Assembly: GCA_029258515.1 (NCBI GenBank)
Contig: JARHYK010000018.1
Location: 1 to 64,000, forward strand
Length of the DNA stretch: 64,000 nucleotides
From: Clostridia bacterium
GTDB lineage: Bacteria; Bacillota; Clostridia; TANB77; CAG-508
Reading direction: 5' to 3'
How positions within the stretch are numbered: the stretch's first letter is position 1; every line of letters starts with the position of its first letter. The position numbers and the translations under genes were made by a program. The notes beneath the pieces are model-generated. The model saw nothing but the letters and a program-made list of their open reading frames with translations, made no database searches and was not told where the DNA came from. Positions 8,390 through 17,573 of the stretch are shown piece by piece.

Positions 8390-10270
8390 ATGAAGTATTT
8401 TGGTGGAGAATATGATGTTGCAGTTGTTGGTGCAGGTCATGCAGGTTGTGAGGCTGCTTTAGCGGCAGCTAGATTAGGTATGAAAACGTTGATTTTTTCT
8501 ATTAGTTTGGAAAATGTTGCGAATATGCCTTGTAATCCTCATATTGGAGGTAGTTCTAAAGGACATTTGGTTAGAGAGATTGATGCTCTTGGTGGTGAAA
8601 TGGCTAAAAATATTGATAAGTCTATGATTCAACTTAAGATGCTTAATACATCTAAGGGGCCAGCTGTTCATTCTTTGCGTGCGCAGGCGGATAGAAAGAA
8701 GTATCAAGCTGAGATGAAACATACTTTGGAGTTACAAGAAAATTTGGAAGTTAAGCAAGCTGAGATTGTTAATATTGTTGTTGAGGATGGTAAAGTTAAG
8801 GAGATAGAGACTAATGTAGGAGCAGTGTATAAAGTTAAAACTTTAATTTTGGCTACAGGCACATATTTAAAAGGTAAGATTTTTATTGGTGAATTTTCAC
8901 AAGAAAGTGGACCAGATGGTGTTGCTGCTGCTAATTCTTTGTCTGATTGTTTGAAAGGATTAGGAATTGATCTAGTTAGATTTAAGACAGGTACTCCTGC
9001 TAGAATTAACCGTAGAAGTATTGATTTTTCTAAAATGGAAGTGCAAAAGGGTGATGATAATTTGGTTCCTTTTTCTTTTGAGGATGAAATTAGGGATTTT
9101 AAACAGGTTGATTGTTATTTAACATATACTAATGAAGAAACTCATAATGTTATTAGGAAAAATTTACATAGATCTCCTTTATATGCGGGAAAAATAGAAG
9201 GAACAGGACCTAGATATTGTCCGTCTATTGAGGATAAGGTAGTTAGGTTTAGTGATAAGCCTAGACATCAAGCTTTTGTTGAGCCTGTTGGGTTGGATAC
9301 AGAGGAAATGTATATTCAAGGTATTAGTTCTTCTCTTCCAGAAGATGTACAAATTGCTTTATATCATACAATTCCAGGGTTAGAAAAATGTGAGTTTACA
9401 AGACCAGCTTATGCTATTGAATATGATTGTATAGATCCTTCTAATTTAAAGCTTTCTTTGGAGTATAAAGGAATTGATGGGTTATTTATGGCAGGACAAA
9501 TAAATGGTACTTCTGGATATGAAGAGGCTGCTTCTCAAGGTTTGATTGCTGGAATTAATGCAACTCAAAAAATAAAAGGAAAAGAACCTGTTATTTTAGA
9601 TAGAACTCAAGGATATATTGGTGTATTAATTGATGATATTGTTACTAAAGGTACTAATGAACCATATAGAATGATGACTTCTAGGGCAGAATATAGGTTA
9701 TTGTTGAGACAAGATAATGCTGATTTGAGATTGACTAAGATTGGACATGATGTTGGTCTTATTTCTGATGAGAGGTATGAAAGATTTTTAAAGAAAAAGG
9801 CTAATATTGAAAGTGAAGTTGAAAGATTAAAAAATACTATTGTTAAGCCTACTTCTAAAGTTAATGAGTTTTTGGAAAGTGTTGGTACAACTAAACTTTC
9901 TACTGGTTCTAAATTGGCTGAATTACTTAAGAGAACAGAAGTTACTTATGAAAAGTTAGGTGTAATTGATGAAAATAGACCTAAACTTTCAAAGCAAGAG
10001 ATGGAAGAGGTTGAAATTCAAGTTAAATATGAAGGATATATTAAGATGCAAGAGCAACAAGTGGAAAAGTTTAAAAAATTAGAGGAAAAGTTATTACCAG
10101 AAGATATTGATTACGAGAATTTTCAAGGTATAAGTTTAGAAGCAAGGCAAAAGCTTAATAAGTTTAAGCCTCGTTCTATAGGACAAGCTTCTAGAATTTC
10201 AGGAGTTTCTCCTGCTGATATTTCTGTTTTGCTTATTTATCTAGAAACTAGAAAACGTCCACAAGTGTAA
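8390..10270 (+). CDS. mnmG: tRNA uridine 5-carboxymethylaminomethyl modification enzyme MnmG
   Basis: MnmG is the FAD-dependent partner of MnmE in wobble-uridine modification. The 626-residue length is normal. It begins with the dinucleotide-binding motif [19 protein letters not shown] (about residues 12-30). [12 protein letters not shown] and the family signature [11 protein letters not shown] follow. The C-terminal MnmE/tRNA-binding domain ends [24 protein letters not shown] precedes the ATG. It is normally adjacent to mnmE but here follows a 500-bp gap. Confidence 0.97.
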   Translation: MKYFGGEYDVAVVGAGHAGCEAALAAARLGMKTLIFSISLENVANMPCNPHIGGSSKGHLVREIDALGGEMAKNIDKSMIQLKMLNTSKGPAVHSLRAQADRKKYQAEMKHTLELQENLEVKQAEIVNIVVEDGKVKEIETNVGAVYKVKTLILATGTYLKGKIFIGEFSQESGPDGVAAANSLSDCLKGLGIDLVRFKTGTPARINRRSIDFSKMEVQKGDDNLVPFSFEDEIRDFKQVDCYLTYTNEETHNVIRKNLHRSPLYAGKIEGTGPRYCPSIEDKVVRFSDKPRHQAFVEPVGLDTEEMYIQGISSSLPEDVQIALYHTIPGLEKCEFTRPAYAIEYDCIDPSNLKLSLEYKGIDGLFMAGQINGTSGYEEAASQGLIAGINATQKIKGKEPVILDRTQGYIGVLIDDIVTKGTNEPYRMMTSRAEYRLLLRQDNADLRLTKIGHDVGLISDERYERFLKKKANIESEVERLKNTIVKPTSKVNEFLESVGTTKLSTGSKLAELLKRTEVTYEKLGVIDENRPKLSKQEMEEVEIQVKYEGYIKMQEQQVEKFKKLEEKLLPEDIDYENFQGISLEARQKLNKFKPRSIGQASRISGVSPADISVLLIYLETRKRPQV

Positions 10271-10276
10271 ATAATT

Positions 10277-10285
10277 TGTGGATAA
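10277..10285 (+). promoter_or_regulatory. Consensus DnaA box between mnmG and rsmG
   Basis: TGTGGATAA is the reverse complement of the perfect TTATCCACA box. It lies 6.5 kb to the right of the main cluster, just after the mnmG stop codon. It could be a DnaA titration or regulatory site, or chance. Confidence 0.5.
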
Positions 10286-10341
10286 CTTTTCTTTTGTTTT
10301 ATGAAAAAATGAATAACTTTTTTAAAGAGAGGAGAATTTTT

Positions 10342-11064
10342 GTGAGTTTTGAAGAATTTAAAGATATTTTTTGTAAAAAGGTTAAATTTGCTAATCTTAG
10401 TTTGAATGAAAAACAAGTGGATATGTTTTATAGATATATGTGTTTACTTTTAGAATGGAATGAAAAAATGAATTTGACTGCTATTGTAGATCCTGAGGAG
10501 GTTATTGTTAAACATTTTGTTGATTCAGTTATGATTGCTGATTATTTTAAATTTGAAAGTAATGTTATTGATGTTGGGACAGGAGCAGGCTTTCCTGGGA
10601 TTCCACTTAAGATTGTAAGACCGGATTTAAAAATTACTTTGTTGGATTCTTTAAATAAAAGGATTGGATTTTTGAATGAGGTCATTAGTGAACTTGAAAT
10701 GAAAGAGATTTTTGCTATTCATGGAAGAATAGAAGAAATTGGAAAGAATAAAAAGTATAGAGAAAAGTTTGACTATTCTACTTCTAGAGCAGTTGCTAAT
10801 TTAGCTGTTCTAAGTGAATATATGTTGCCAATGGTTAGAGTTGGTGGCAGTTGTATTTGCATGAAAGGATCTAATGTTTTAGAAGAGGTAAATGGTGCAA
10901 GGAATGCTATTGATATATTGGGGGGGAAGATAGAGAAAATTGATGAATTTTTACTTTGTGATACTGACATGAAAAGGTCAATTGTTAGTATAAAAAAAGA
11001 AAAAAGTACTCCTAATAAATATCCTAGAAAGCCAGGTATTCCTACTAAAGAGCCATTATATTAA
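10342..11064 (+). CDS. rsmG: 16S rRNA (guanine(527)-N7)-methyltransferase RsmG
   Basis: RsmG methylates G527 of 16S rRNA using S-adenosylmethionine. Visible are LLEWNEKMNLTAI, the SAM-binding loop VIDVGTGAGFPGIPLKI and TSRAVANLAVLSEYMLP. The frame can be read from TTG 10276, but homologues start at the equivalent of VSFEEFKDIF, and GAGAGGAG sits 7 bases before GTG 10342, so I choose that start (240 residues, normal size). The gene sits between mnmG and parA, as in B. subtilis. Confidence 0.95.
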   Translation: MSFEEFKDIFCKKVKFANLSLNEKQVDMFYRYMCLLLEWNEKMNLTAIVDPEEVIVKHFVDSVMIADYFKFESNVIDVGTGAGFPGIPLKIVRPDLKITLLDSLNKRIGFLNEVISELEMKEIFAIHGRIEEIGKNKKYREKFDYSTSRAVANLAVLSEYMLPMVRVGGSCICMKGSNVLEEVNGARNAIDILGGKIEKIDEFLLCDTDMKRSIVSIKKEKSTPNKYPRKPGIPTKEPLY

Positions 11065-11149
11065 ATTTGTATAAAATGTATTTATTTAAAAGTTTATTTA
11101 AATGAGTACATTTTTTTTTGTGAAAATTTTGAAAAAGTTAAAAAAGCCA

Positions 11150-11178
11150 TTGACTTTTATATAATAATCTTATATCAT
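11150..11178 (+). promoter_or_regulatory. parA promoter
   Basis: TTGACT (11150-11155) and TATCAT (11173-11178) with a 17-base spacer, about 60 bases before the parA start codon. Confidence 0.55.
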
Positions 11179-11240
11179 ATAAGTAAATAGAAAATGAAAT
11201 TAATTAGTAAAATTAAACTAAAAATAAGGGAGGCATTATT

Positions 11241-12023
11241 GTGGGAAAAGTTATATCAATAGCAAATCAAAAAGGTGGAGTGGGTAAAACTACAACTTCT
11301 ATTAATTTAAGTACTTTTTTAGCAAAAAAAGGAAGGAAAGTTTTACTTATAGATGCTGACCCTCAAGGAAATGCCACAAGCGGATTAGGAGCAGATAAGG
11401 ATGTTGAGGTTTCTGTTTATGATGTACTTGTTGGAGATATAAAAATAGAGGAGACATTGCAAAAATCAATGATTAAAAATTTATATGTTTGCCCATCTAA
11501 TATCAATTTGGCTGGTGCAGAAGTTGAATTAGTTTCAATGATGTCTAGAGAACAAAGATTAAAAGAGAAAATAGAAGAAGTTAAAGAACTTTTTGATTAT
11601 ATATTTATAGATTGTCCTCCATCATTAGGATTAGTTACATTAAATGCTTTTACAGCATCTGATAGTGTTTTGATCCCTGTTCAGTGTGAATATTATGCTT
11701 TAGAAGGATTAGGTCAATTATTAAATACAGTTGAGTTAGTAAAAAAACACCTTAATAAATATTTACAAATAGAAGGTGCTTTGCTGACAATGTATGATAT
11801 TAGAACTAATTTATCAAATCAAGTGGTTAAAGAAGTTAAAAGATATTTTGGGGATAAAGTATATAAGACTGTTATTCCAAGAAATGTTAGATTAAGTGAA
11901 GCTCCTAGCTATGGAATGCCTATTACTGAATATGATCCAAAATCTAAAGGAGCTAAGAGTTATGATAAGCTTGCAAAAGAATTTTTAAAGAGAAATGAAG
12001 ATGCTAAAGCAAAACGTATATAA
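11241..12023 (+). CDS. parA: Chromosome partitioning ATPase ParA/Soj
   Basis: A 260-residue MinD/ParA-type ATPase that works with ParB in origin segregation and, in B. subtilis, regulates DnaA. The deviant Walker A KGGVGKTTTS is at about residues 11-20, DADPQGN follows, and FIDCPPSLGL is the Walker B region. The start is GTG, with AAGGGAGG 9 bases upstream. It is followed by parB after 29 bases and should be co-transcribed. Confidence 0.96.
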   Translation: MGKVISIANQKGGVGKTTTSINLSTFLAKKGRKVLLIDADPQGNATSGLGADKDVEVSVYDVLVGDIKIEETLQKSMIKNLYVCPSNINLAGAEVELVSMMSREQRLKEKIEEVKELFDYIFIDCPPSLGLVTLNAFTASDSVLIPVQCEYYALEGLGQLLNTVELVKKHLNKYLQIEGALLTMYDIRTNLSNQVVKEVKRYFGDKVYKTVIPRNVRLSEAPSYGMPITEYDPKSKGAKSYDKLAKEFLKRNEDAKAKRI

Positions 12024-12052
12024 TAATAGTATATGAAGGGAAAGTGATTTTA

Positions 12053-12895
12053 ATGGCAAAAAAAACAGGTTTAGGAAAGGGTTTAGATGCTTTATTTGGA
12101 CCTGCTCCAGAAGAAGAACAAATTAAGGAAAACGATATTTTAAAGGTTTTAAAAATTTCAGAGATTGAACCTAATAAAGAACAAGCTAGAAAGAAATTTG
12201 ATCAAGAAGCTTTGGAGGAATTAGCAGCATCTATAAAAGAGTTTGGTTTAATTCAACCTATAGTTGTAGTTAAAAAAGATGGATATTATAGTATTATTGC
12301 AGGAGAAAGAAGATGGAGAGCTTGTAAAATAGCTGGAGTTACAGAAGTTCCTGCTATTATTAGAGAAGATGATGAAAAAGTAAATACTCAAATTTCTTTG
12401 ATTGAAAATTTACAAAGAGAAGATTTAACTCCATACGAAAAGGCGATTGGTATTAGAAATTTGATAGATACTTTTGATTTAACACAAGAAGAAGTTGCTA
12501 AGCAATTAGGAAAGAGCAGATGTACCATTTCCAATACTTTGAGAATTTTGAATTTAGAACCTAGAGTTTTAGAGATGGCAAAAGAAGGAAAATTGTCAGA
12601 AGGACATTTTAGAGCGTTACTTGCAGTTACAGATCCTGAAAAACAATATCAATTAGCTCTTAGAATGATGGAAAGAGGAGCAACTGTTAGAGAAGTCGAA
12701 AGATCTACTCAAAATAAGAGTATTTCTAAGGAAGAAATGAAAAGAAATCAAGTTTTATATAAAGATATTGAAAACACATTTCAAGGATTTTTTGGTACAA
12801 AGGTAAGGCTAGATGCAGGTAAAAGAAGAGGAAAAATTATTATTGAATATTCAAGTAATGATGATTTAGAAAGAATATTAGGATTGATGAAATAG
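12053..12895 (+). CDS. parB: Chromosome partitioning protein ParB/Spo0J
   Basis: ParB binds parS sites and loads SMC near the origin. The 280-residue product begins MAKKTGLGKGLDALFG, has the CTP-binding motif GERRWRAC at about residues 85-92, the ENLQRE segment, and a helix-turn-helix region around KQLGKSRCTISNTLRIL. An upstream GTG at 12044 is in frame, but GAAGGGA is spaced correctly only for ATG 12053. I found no perfect parS site in the window. Confidence 0.96.
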   Translation: MAKKTGLGKGLDALFGPAPEEEQIKENDILKVLKISEIEPNKEQARKKFDQEALEELAASIKEFGLIQPIVVVKKDGYYSIIAGERRWRACKIAGVTEVPAIIREDDEKVNTQISLIENLQREDLTPYEKAIGIRNLIDTFDLTQEEVAKQLGKSRCTISNTLRILNLEPRVLEMAKEGKLSEGHFRALLAVTDPEKQYQLALRMMERGATVREVERSTQNKSISKEEMKRNQVLYKDIENTFQGFFGTKVRLDAGKRRGKIIIEYSSNDDLERILGLMK

Positions 12896-12910
12896 TTTTA
12901 TGGGGTGTAT

Positions 12911-13429
12911 ATGGATAATTTAATAAATTTTTTAAAAAGTGATATTGCTTTAATGAGTAATTTGTGTTTAATATTATTTTTAAGCATAGGTTTAGTTATA
13001 TTATTAATAAGAGTTTCTAATTTAAATAAAAGATATACAAATTTTATGAAAAAATTAGGAAAAGGAAAAGATATAGAAGAAGACTTAGAAAATTACATTT
13101 ATAGAGTTGATAAGGTTGAAAGACAGAATGCTGAAATAATGAATATTTGTAAGGAATTAAATAATGATATTTCAGATTGTATTCAAAAGGTTGGAATTGT
13201 CAGATATACGGCTTTTGAAAAAATTGGGAGTGATTTAAGTTTTGCATTAGCTTTGCTTGATGAAAAAAATAATGGCGTTGTATTAAATGGAATTTATTCA
13301 CAAGAGATGTCTAATATATATGCAAAACCTATTGAAAAAGGGGAGTCTTCTTATACTCTTTCAAAAGAAGAAAAGGAAGCTGTTGAAAGAGCTGTTAATT
13401 CTAAATTAGTTTATAATATTAGAAATTAG
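12911..13429 (+). CDS. DUF4446 family membrane-anchored protein
   Basis: The product is 172 residues, with one transmembrane helix at about residues 14-34 and then a soluble part with a coiled-coil-like stretch. The C-terminal half (VGIVRYTAFEKIGSDLSFALALLDEKNNGVVLNGIY) is the recognisable DUF4446 signature. The family commonly sits after parB in Clostridia, as here (15 bases). Its function is unknown. ATG 12911 has TTATGGGG upstream; GTG 12905 is an alternative. Confidence 0.8.
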   Translation: MDNLINFLKSDIALMSNLCLILFLSIGLVILLIRVSNLNKRYTNFMKKLGKGKDIEEDLENYIYRVDKVERQNAEIMNICKELNNDISDCIQKVGIVRYTAFEKIGSDLSFALALLDEKNNGVVLNGIYSQEMSNIYAKPIEKGESSYTLSKEEKEAVERAVNSKLVYNIRN

Positions 13430-13448
13430 AAAAAATGATAAATTTCTA

Positions 13449-13477
13449 TTGACAAATGTCTTTAAAGATGGTAATAT
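13449..13477 (+). promoter_or_regulatory. Promoter of the tRNA-Ser pair
   Basis: TTGACA (13449-13454) and TAATAT (13472-13477) with a 17-base spacer, about 30 bases before the first tRNA. Confidence 0.75.
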
Positions 13478-13507
13478 AAATACTGTCGTAAGACATTTCT
13501 TTTATAT

Positions 13508-13599
<92 letters not shown>

Positions 13600-13660
13600 A
13601 AAAATATTAGGAGAATTAAGACTATTTAAATTGTTGTTTTATTCTCTTTTTATTATATAT

Positions 13661-13750
13661 GGAGATGTACCCAAGTGGTGAAGGGGACTGTTTGCTAAAC
13701 AGTTAGGTCGAGAAATCGGCGCGGAGGTTCGAACCCTCTCATCTCCGCCA
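13661..13750 (+). tRNA. tRNA-Ser(GCU)
   Basis: The 90-nt cloverleaf has acceptor stem GGAGATG paired with CATCTCC, anticodon GCT at 13694-13696 within stem ACTGT/ACAGT, a long variable arm, GGTTCGAACCC in the T-arm, and encoded CCA. It follows the UGA tRNA by 61 bases and probably shares its promoter. Confidence 0.96.
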
Positions 13751-13753
13751 GAA

Positions 13754-13788
13754 GCATAAAGATAATTAATTGTCTTTATGCCTTTTTG
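13754..13788 (+). terminator. Terminator of the tRNA-Ser pair
   Basis: GCATAAAGA (13754-13762) pairs with TCTTTATGC (13773-13781), followed by a T-rich run. Confidence 0.85.
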
Positions 13789-13943
13789 TTTTAGTATATT
13801 GAGTATGTATTTGCGTGAATTAAGAATAGTATAAATATATAATTATGCTTAGTTTATAGTTAATACTAAAAGTAGTTTTACATTTATTAGTTTTTAAATG
13901 TTGTTAATGATATCAGAAAAAGTAGAAATATGTAAAAATTTGA

Positions 13944-13972
13944 TTGAAAAAAAAGAAAGTAAATGGTATAAT
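13944..13972 (+). promoter_or_regulatory. Promoter of the T4SS-like pilin genes
   Basis: TTGAAA (13944-13949) and TATAAT (13967-13972) with a 17-base spacer, 27 bases before the ATG of the first pilin-like gene. The rest of 13790-13940 shows nothing else. Confidence 0.65.
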
Positions 13973-13999
13973 TGATTTTAGAAGGAAAGTGGTGATTAG

Positions 14000-14887
14000 A
14001 TGAGAAATATATTGGAAAAAATTTTTGTAATTTGTTTATTAGTAGGAATTATAATGAGTAATTACAATATTGTCGAAGCAGTAATTACAGCTGAAACTGA
14101 TGGTGGAGGAAAGAAAGTAAGTATATATTCATATACGGCAGATGAATTGGGAAAATTATCAAATTATAATGAAATTAAACCGTTAATGAAAGAATTGGAT
14201 GGAATTTATAAAAAAGGAGTAAACCAATATTTTCTTGATAAAACAAAAGGTGAAGAAGGAGATAAAAGAAATGAAAAAATCTTAAAGAACAAAAAAGATT
14301 TATTGAGTAGAATTGAAAGCCTTGAAGTGTCATATAAAGAACTAAAGAAAAGTGATGAATATAAGAATGATAAAAATAAAAAGAAAGAAATAGATGAGTG
14401 GAATGAAAGATATTTTAAAAAGACAAATTCACAAACGGGTTCAGGAAGCTTAAAAGACGATTTGATAAGGTCAGTTGGTACACAAGAAAATCATGATAAA
14501 AATGTAAATAAAGAAAAAGATGATGATAAAAAGAAACAAGATAAAATATATAAAATGCCAGAAATTTCTGATAAAAGTAAGGAAAAAGGTGGTTTGGATG
14601 ATATTATAGCAGGTGGAGATAAATTTGTTTCAGAAGGTGGCGATAGCCCAATAAGTGTAGGAGAGATACAAGAAATGTCTCAGAAGTTGTATAATATTTT
14701 AACAGAATTAGCTATTGGTGTAGCTGTTTTAATTGGATTGATATTAGGTATTAAGTTAATGCTTGCAGGTATTGATGAAAAGGCTGAAGCTAAAAAAATG
14801 ATGTGGATTTATTTGGTGGGATGTACAATAGCATTTGGTGCTTTTGGAATTTGGAAGATAGTTATAGAAATATTAGAAAAATTTTAG
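14000..14887 (+). CDS. Large VirB2/TrbC-like pilin with a charged insert
   Basis: A 295-residue secreted or membrane protein. It has a signal peptide (hydrophobic residues 8-25, likely cut after VEA), a lysine- and glutamate-rich middle of about 190 residues, and two C-terminal hydrophobic helices. Between these helices lies the block GIKLMLAGIDEKAEAKK, which closely matches the loop in the two genes that follow (LKYMLGSVEEKADYKK and IKYMMGSAEEKAEYKK). That arrangement is typical of T4SS pilins (VirB2/TrbC, T4SS_pilin family). Ordinary pilins are about 100-130 residues, so this is an enlarged paralogue, perhaps a tip or base subunit (inference). Confidence 0.7.
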   Translation: MRNILEKIFVICLLVGIIMSNYNIVEAVITAETDGGGKKVSIYSYTADELGKLSNYNEIKPLMKELDGIYKKGVNQYFLDKTKGEEGDKRNEKILKNKKDLLSRIESLEVSYKELKKSDEYKNDKNKKKEIDEWNERYFKKTNSQTGSGSLKDDLIRSVGTQENHDKNVNKEKDDDKKKQDKIYKMPEISDKSKEKGGLDDIIAGGDKFVSEGGDSPISVGEIQEMSQKLYNILTELAIGVAVLIGLILGIKLMLAGIDEKAEAKKMMWIYLVGCTIAFGAFGIWKIVIEILEKF

Positions 14888-14903
14888 ATGTGAGGTGAAG
14901 TAG

Positions 14904-15278
14904 ATGAAAAGTCAATTTTTGAAAAAAGTTTTTTTATTATTTATTATAATGCTAATTGTTTTTTATCCAATAATTAGTATGGCAGATAATTATGGATTGG
15001 GAGATGATTTATCTCAATATGTTGATAGGGGAACTTCATCTCAAAAATTTTTCACTAAGATAGGAACTTTTTTGGGAATTATAAAATATGTGGGTGTTAT
15101 TTTATCAGTAATAATACTAATTATAATAGGATTAAAATATATGTTAGGTAGTGTAGAAGAAAAAGCGGATTACAAAAAATCAATGATGCCGTATGTTTAT
15201 GGAACATTTTTCTTGTTTGCAGGAAGTTTTGTACCACAAATAATTTATGAAATTGTTAAAAGTATTGGCTGGATATAG
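14904..15278 (+). CDS. VirB2/TrbC-like pilin
   Basis: A 124-residue protein with an N-terminal signal peptide (hydrophobic residues 10-27, cut likely after SMA) and two hydrophobic helices flanking the charged loop KYMLGSVEEKADYKK. Size and topology fit a T4SS pilin subunit that is held in the membrane before assembly. GAGGTGA precedes the ATG. It follows the large pilin by 16 bases. Confidence 0.75.
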   Translation: MKSQFLKKVFLLFIIMLIVFYPIISMADNYGLGDDLSQYVDRGTSSQKFFTKIGTFLGIIKYVGVILSVIILIIIGLKYMLGSVEEKADYKKSMMPYVYGTFFLFAGSFVPQIIYEIVKSIGWI

Positions 15279-15378
15279 TTGCAAAATGTAGAAATATGTG
15301 CTAAAATATAAATGATAGTTAGTTTTTAATGTTCTCTGATTAGGAGATAAATATAGAAAAAAATTAAGGAGGATAAAA

Positions 15379-15747
15379 ATGAATATAAAGAAAGCAGAAA
15401 AAATAGTGGCTATTTGTATGATTACAATAATGTTGGTTTTAACAGTGAATACATTTGTAAGTGCAATTCCAACACCAAATGAAATTAAGCCAGATGATAC
15501 TGTTACTTCTAATACAATTACAACAGCAGGAAATAGAATAGTAGCAATATTACAAACAGTTGGTGTTGTGTTATCTGTTATTATATTAATAGTTATAGGT
15601 ATTAAATATATGATGGGTAGTGCAGAAGAAAAAGCTGAATATAAAAAGACATTGATACCATATATAGTTGGAGCAGCTTTAATATTTGCAGCATCACTAT
15701 TTGCACAAGTAGCATACGATTTCTTTACAAAATTAGGTGCACAATAA
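15379..15747 (+). CDS. VirB2/TrbC-like pilin, third copy
   Basis: A 122-residue paralogue of the preceding gene. It has a signal peptide (to about VSA), then two hydrophobic helices around the loop KYMMGSAEEKAEYKK. It has the best ribosome site of the three (AAGGAGG, 7 bases before the ATG) and the cleanest pilin length, so it may be the major subunit (inference). A 100-bp gap separates it from the second copy, and a strong terminator follows, which would allow the pilins to be made in excess of the rest of the machine. Confidence 0.75.
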   Translation: MNIKKAEKIVAICMITIMLVLTVNTFVSAIPTPNEIKPDDTVTSNTITTAGNRIVAILQTVGVVLSVIILIVIGIKYMMGSAEEKAEYKKTLIPYIVGAALIFAASLFAQVAYDFFTKLGAQ

Positions 15748-15767
15748 TTAATGTAAAAGATAAAAAA

Positions 15768-15811
15768 ATAAAAGCTAATAAAATAAAAGTTTTATTAGCT
15801 TTTATTTTTTG
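15768..15811 (+). terminator. Terminator after the three pilins
   Basis: A perfect 16-bp stem, ATAAAAGCTAATAAAA (15768-15783) with its complement at 15790-15805, is followed by TTTTTTG. It separates the pilin transcript from the rest of the T4SS-like genes. Confidence 0.88.
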
Positions 15812-15899
15812 CTTAAATCCCTAGGGAATAAGCATATAAATATGAAATGTTACAAGTATATTAAATTTCGAAAAAATGCGAAAAAATAGCTTAAAAATA

Positions 15900-15928
15900 T
15901 TACATTTTTCCTTTTTTTCTGTTATAAT
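15900..15928 (+). promoter_or_regulatory. Promoter of the main T4SS-like operon
   Basis: TTACAT (15900-15905) and TATAAT (15923-15928), spacer 17, lie about 37 bases before the PrgI-like gene. The -35 box is weak, so regulation by an activator is possible. Confidence 0.5.
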
Positions 15929-15964
15929 ATTATTAAGTGTAATTTATAATTAGGAGGACTGTAT

Positions 15965-16348
15965 ATGAATGTATATGAGATACCGAGAAATACAAAAGGT
16001 GAAGGAAGAATAATATTTATATTTTCAAGAAAAGCATTTATTTGGACAGCTGTGGGAATTGTTATTGGTGCAATATTTAAGTTTATTTTTAAATTATTGA
16101 ATCTAAATATGATAGGGATTATATTTATGATTTTATTTGGAGTTATAGGATTTATTATAGGAACTTGTAAAGTACCTGAAACATCTGCTTTTGAAATAAC
16201 AAAAAAAACTGGAGGAGAAAATATTGATGATGTTATTAAAAGGTTTTTTAAATTTAAGAGAGAAAAAGGAAAAATTTATGTTTATGATGAAGATAATTCT
16301 GTGAAAAAGTATGAAACAAAAGATGAAGGAGGAAATTTAAATGGATAG
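15965..16348 (+). CDS. PrgI/VirB3-like T4SS membrane protein
   Basis: A 127-residue protein that begins MNVYEIPRNTKGEGRIIFIFS, the typical opening of PrgI-family proteins, then has two transmembrane helices (about residues 25-45 and 50-68) and a cytoplasmic tail. In Gram-positive conjugation operons PrgI takes the place of VirB3 and docks to the VirB4 ATPase. AGGAGG precedes the ATG. The stop overlaps the next gene by 8 bases, which indicates translational coupling. Confidence 0.8.
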   Translation: MNVYEIPRNTKGEGRIIFIFSRKAFIWTAVGIVIGAIFKFIFKLLNLNMIGIIFMILFGVIGFIIGTCKVPETSAFEITKKTGGENIDDVIKRFFKFKREKGKIYVYDEDNSVKKYETKDEGGNLNG

Positions 16349-17573
16349 TACAGATGGATTATCAGAAATATTATTTTCTATATTAGTTATAATGGTTGCT
16401 GTTTTGGTAGTATTAATTATTATTTATTTGGTTTTAAAAAGAAAATCAAGTGGTAAGGAGATGGTAGCTAAAAAGAAGGTTGAGGATACAAAAATAAAAA
16501 AAGAAATTAAATCAATGAAAAGTATACCAGAATATAATAAGCAATCAATTTTTGATTTTATGGAATTTGATTCTGTACAAGATAACATGATTATTCAAAA
16601 AAATGGTAAAAGATATATTATGGCTATTGAATGTCAAGGGATTAATTATGATTTAATGTCTCAAATAGAAAAAGTATCAGTTGAGGAAGGGTTTCAACAA
16701 TTTTTAAACACTTTAAGACATCCTATTCAAATATATATTCAAACTCGAACAATAAATCTAGAGAAAAGTATATTAGGATATAAAGAAAGAGTAAAAGAAA
16801 TTGAAAAAAAATACAATCAAAATATGTATGAATATAATATTATGGTTCAAAGTGGTACTTATTCAAAACAACAACTTGATGAAGCTTATTATAATATGAC
16901 AAAACAAAGAAATTTATATGAATATGCTAAAGATATTGTAAATAATGCTGAACAAATGAGTTTGAATAAAAATATACTAAATAAAAAATATTATCTTATT
17001 ATTTCATATATGCCAGAAGAAGCTGGAACTGAAACATATTCTAAAGAAGAATTGAGAAATATGGCATTTTCAGAACTATATACAAAGGCTCAAACGCTTA
17101 TTAGAACTCTATCAGGATGTTCAGTAACAGGAAAGATTTTAAATTCTAATGAATTGGTTGAGTTATTATATGTAGCATATAATAGAGATGATTCAGAAGT
17201 ATTTGGTTTGGAAAAAGCATTGAATGCTCAATATGATGATTTGTATTCTACTGCTCCAGATGTTTTTGAAAAGAAAATAAGAGCATTAGATAATAGAATG
17301 AAAGAAGAGGCAGTTAAAAAAGCAAATAATGCTATAGAAATAGCTAAAAATAAATCAGCGGCAGAGAGAATTGCTGAAGAAAAAGAAAATAATATGGATG
17401 AATTAATTAACAAAATGGCTCAAATGCTAATAAAAGAAAATGAAGAGAGTTTAGGGAAAAATGTAGCAGAAAAAGCTATAGAAGAGATTGATCAAGAGGA
17501 AAATAAGAAAGGAGGAGAGGAAGATGAAAAAAAGAAAACAACAATTAGAGGTAGAAAAAAATCAAGTAAGTAG
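16341..17573 (+). CDS. TrsD/TraD-like T4SS protein
   Basis: A 410-residue protein with one N-terminal transmembrane helix (about residues 10-32), a mixed domain of about 250 residues, and a charged, coiled-coil-rich C-terminus that ends in lysine-rich repeats. The middle part (GKRYIMAIECQGINYDLMSQIEK, LRHPIQIYIQTRTINLE, KKYYLIISYMPEE) resembles the N-terminal domain of VirB4/TraC proteins but has no Walker motifs. Position between PrgI and VirB4 fits TrsD/TraD of Gram-positive conjugation systems (inference from order and general resemblance). It overlaps the VirB4 gene by 50 bases. Confidence 0.6.
   Translation: MDSTDGLSEILFSILVIMVAVLVVLIIIYLVLKRKSSGKEMVAKKKVEDTKIKKEIKSMKSIPEYNKQSIFDFMEFDSVQDNMIIQKNGKRYIMAIECQGINYDLMSQIEKVSVEEGFQQFLNTLRHPIQIYIQTRTINLEKSILGYKERVKEIEKKYNQNMYEYNIMVQSGTYSKQQLDEAYYNMTKQRNLYEYAKDIVNNAEQMSLNKNILNKKYYLIISYMPEEAGTETYSKEELRNMAFSELYTKAQTLIRTLSGCSVTGKILNSNELVELLYVAYNRDDSEVFGLEKALNAQYDDLYSTAPDVFEKKIRALDNRMKEEAVKKANNAIEIAKNKSAAERIAEEKENNMDELINKMAQMLIKENEESLGKNVAEKAIEEIDQEENKKGGEEDEKKKTTIRGRKKSSK

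Noticed and set aside
15818-15827. Perfect palindrome TCCCTAGGGA before the main T4SS promoter
   Set aside because: Only 10 bp, single copy, and too far from the -35 box to claim an operator.
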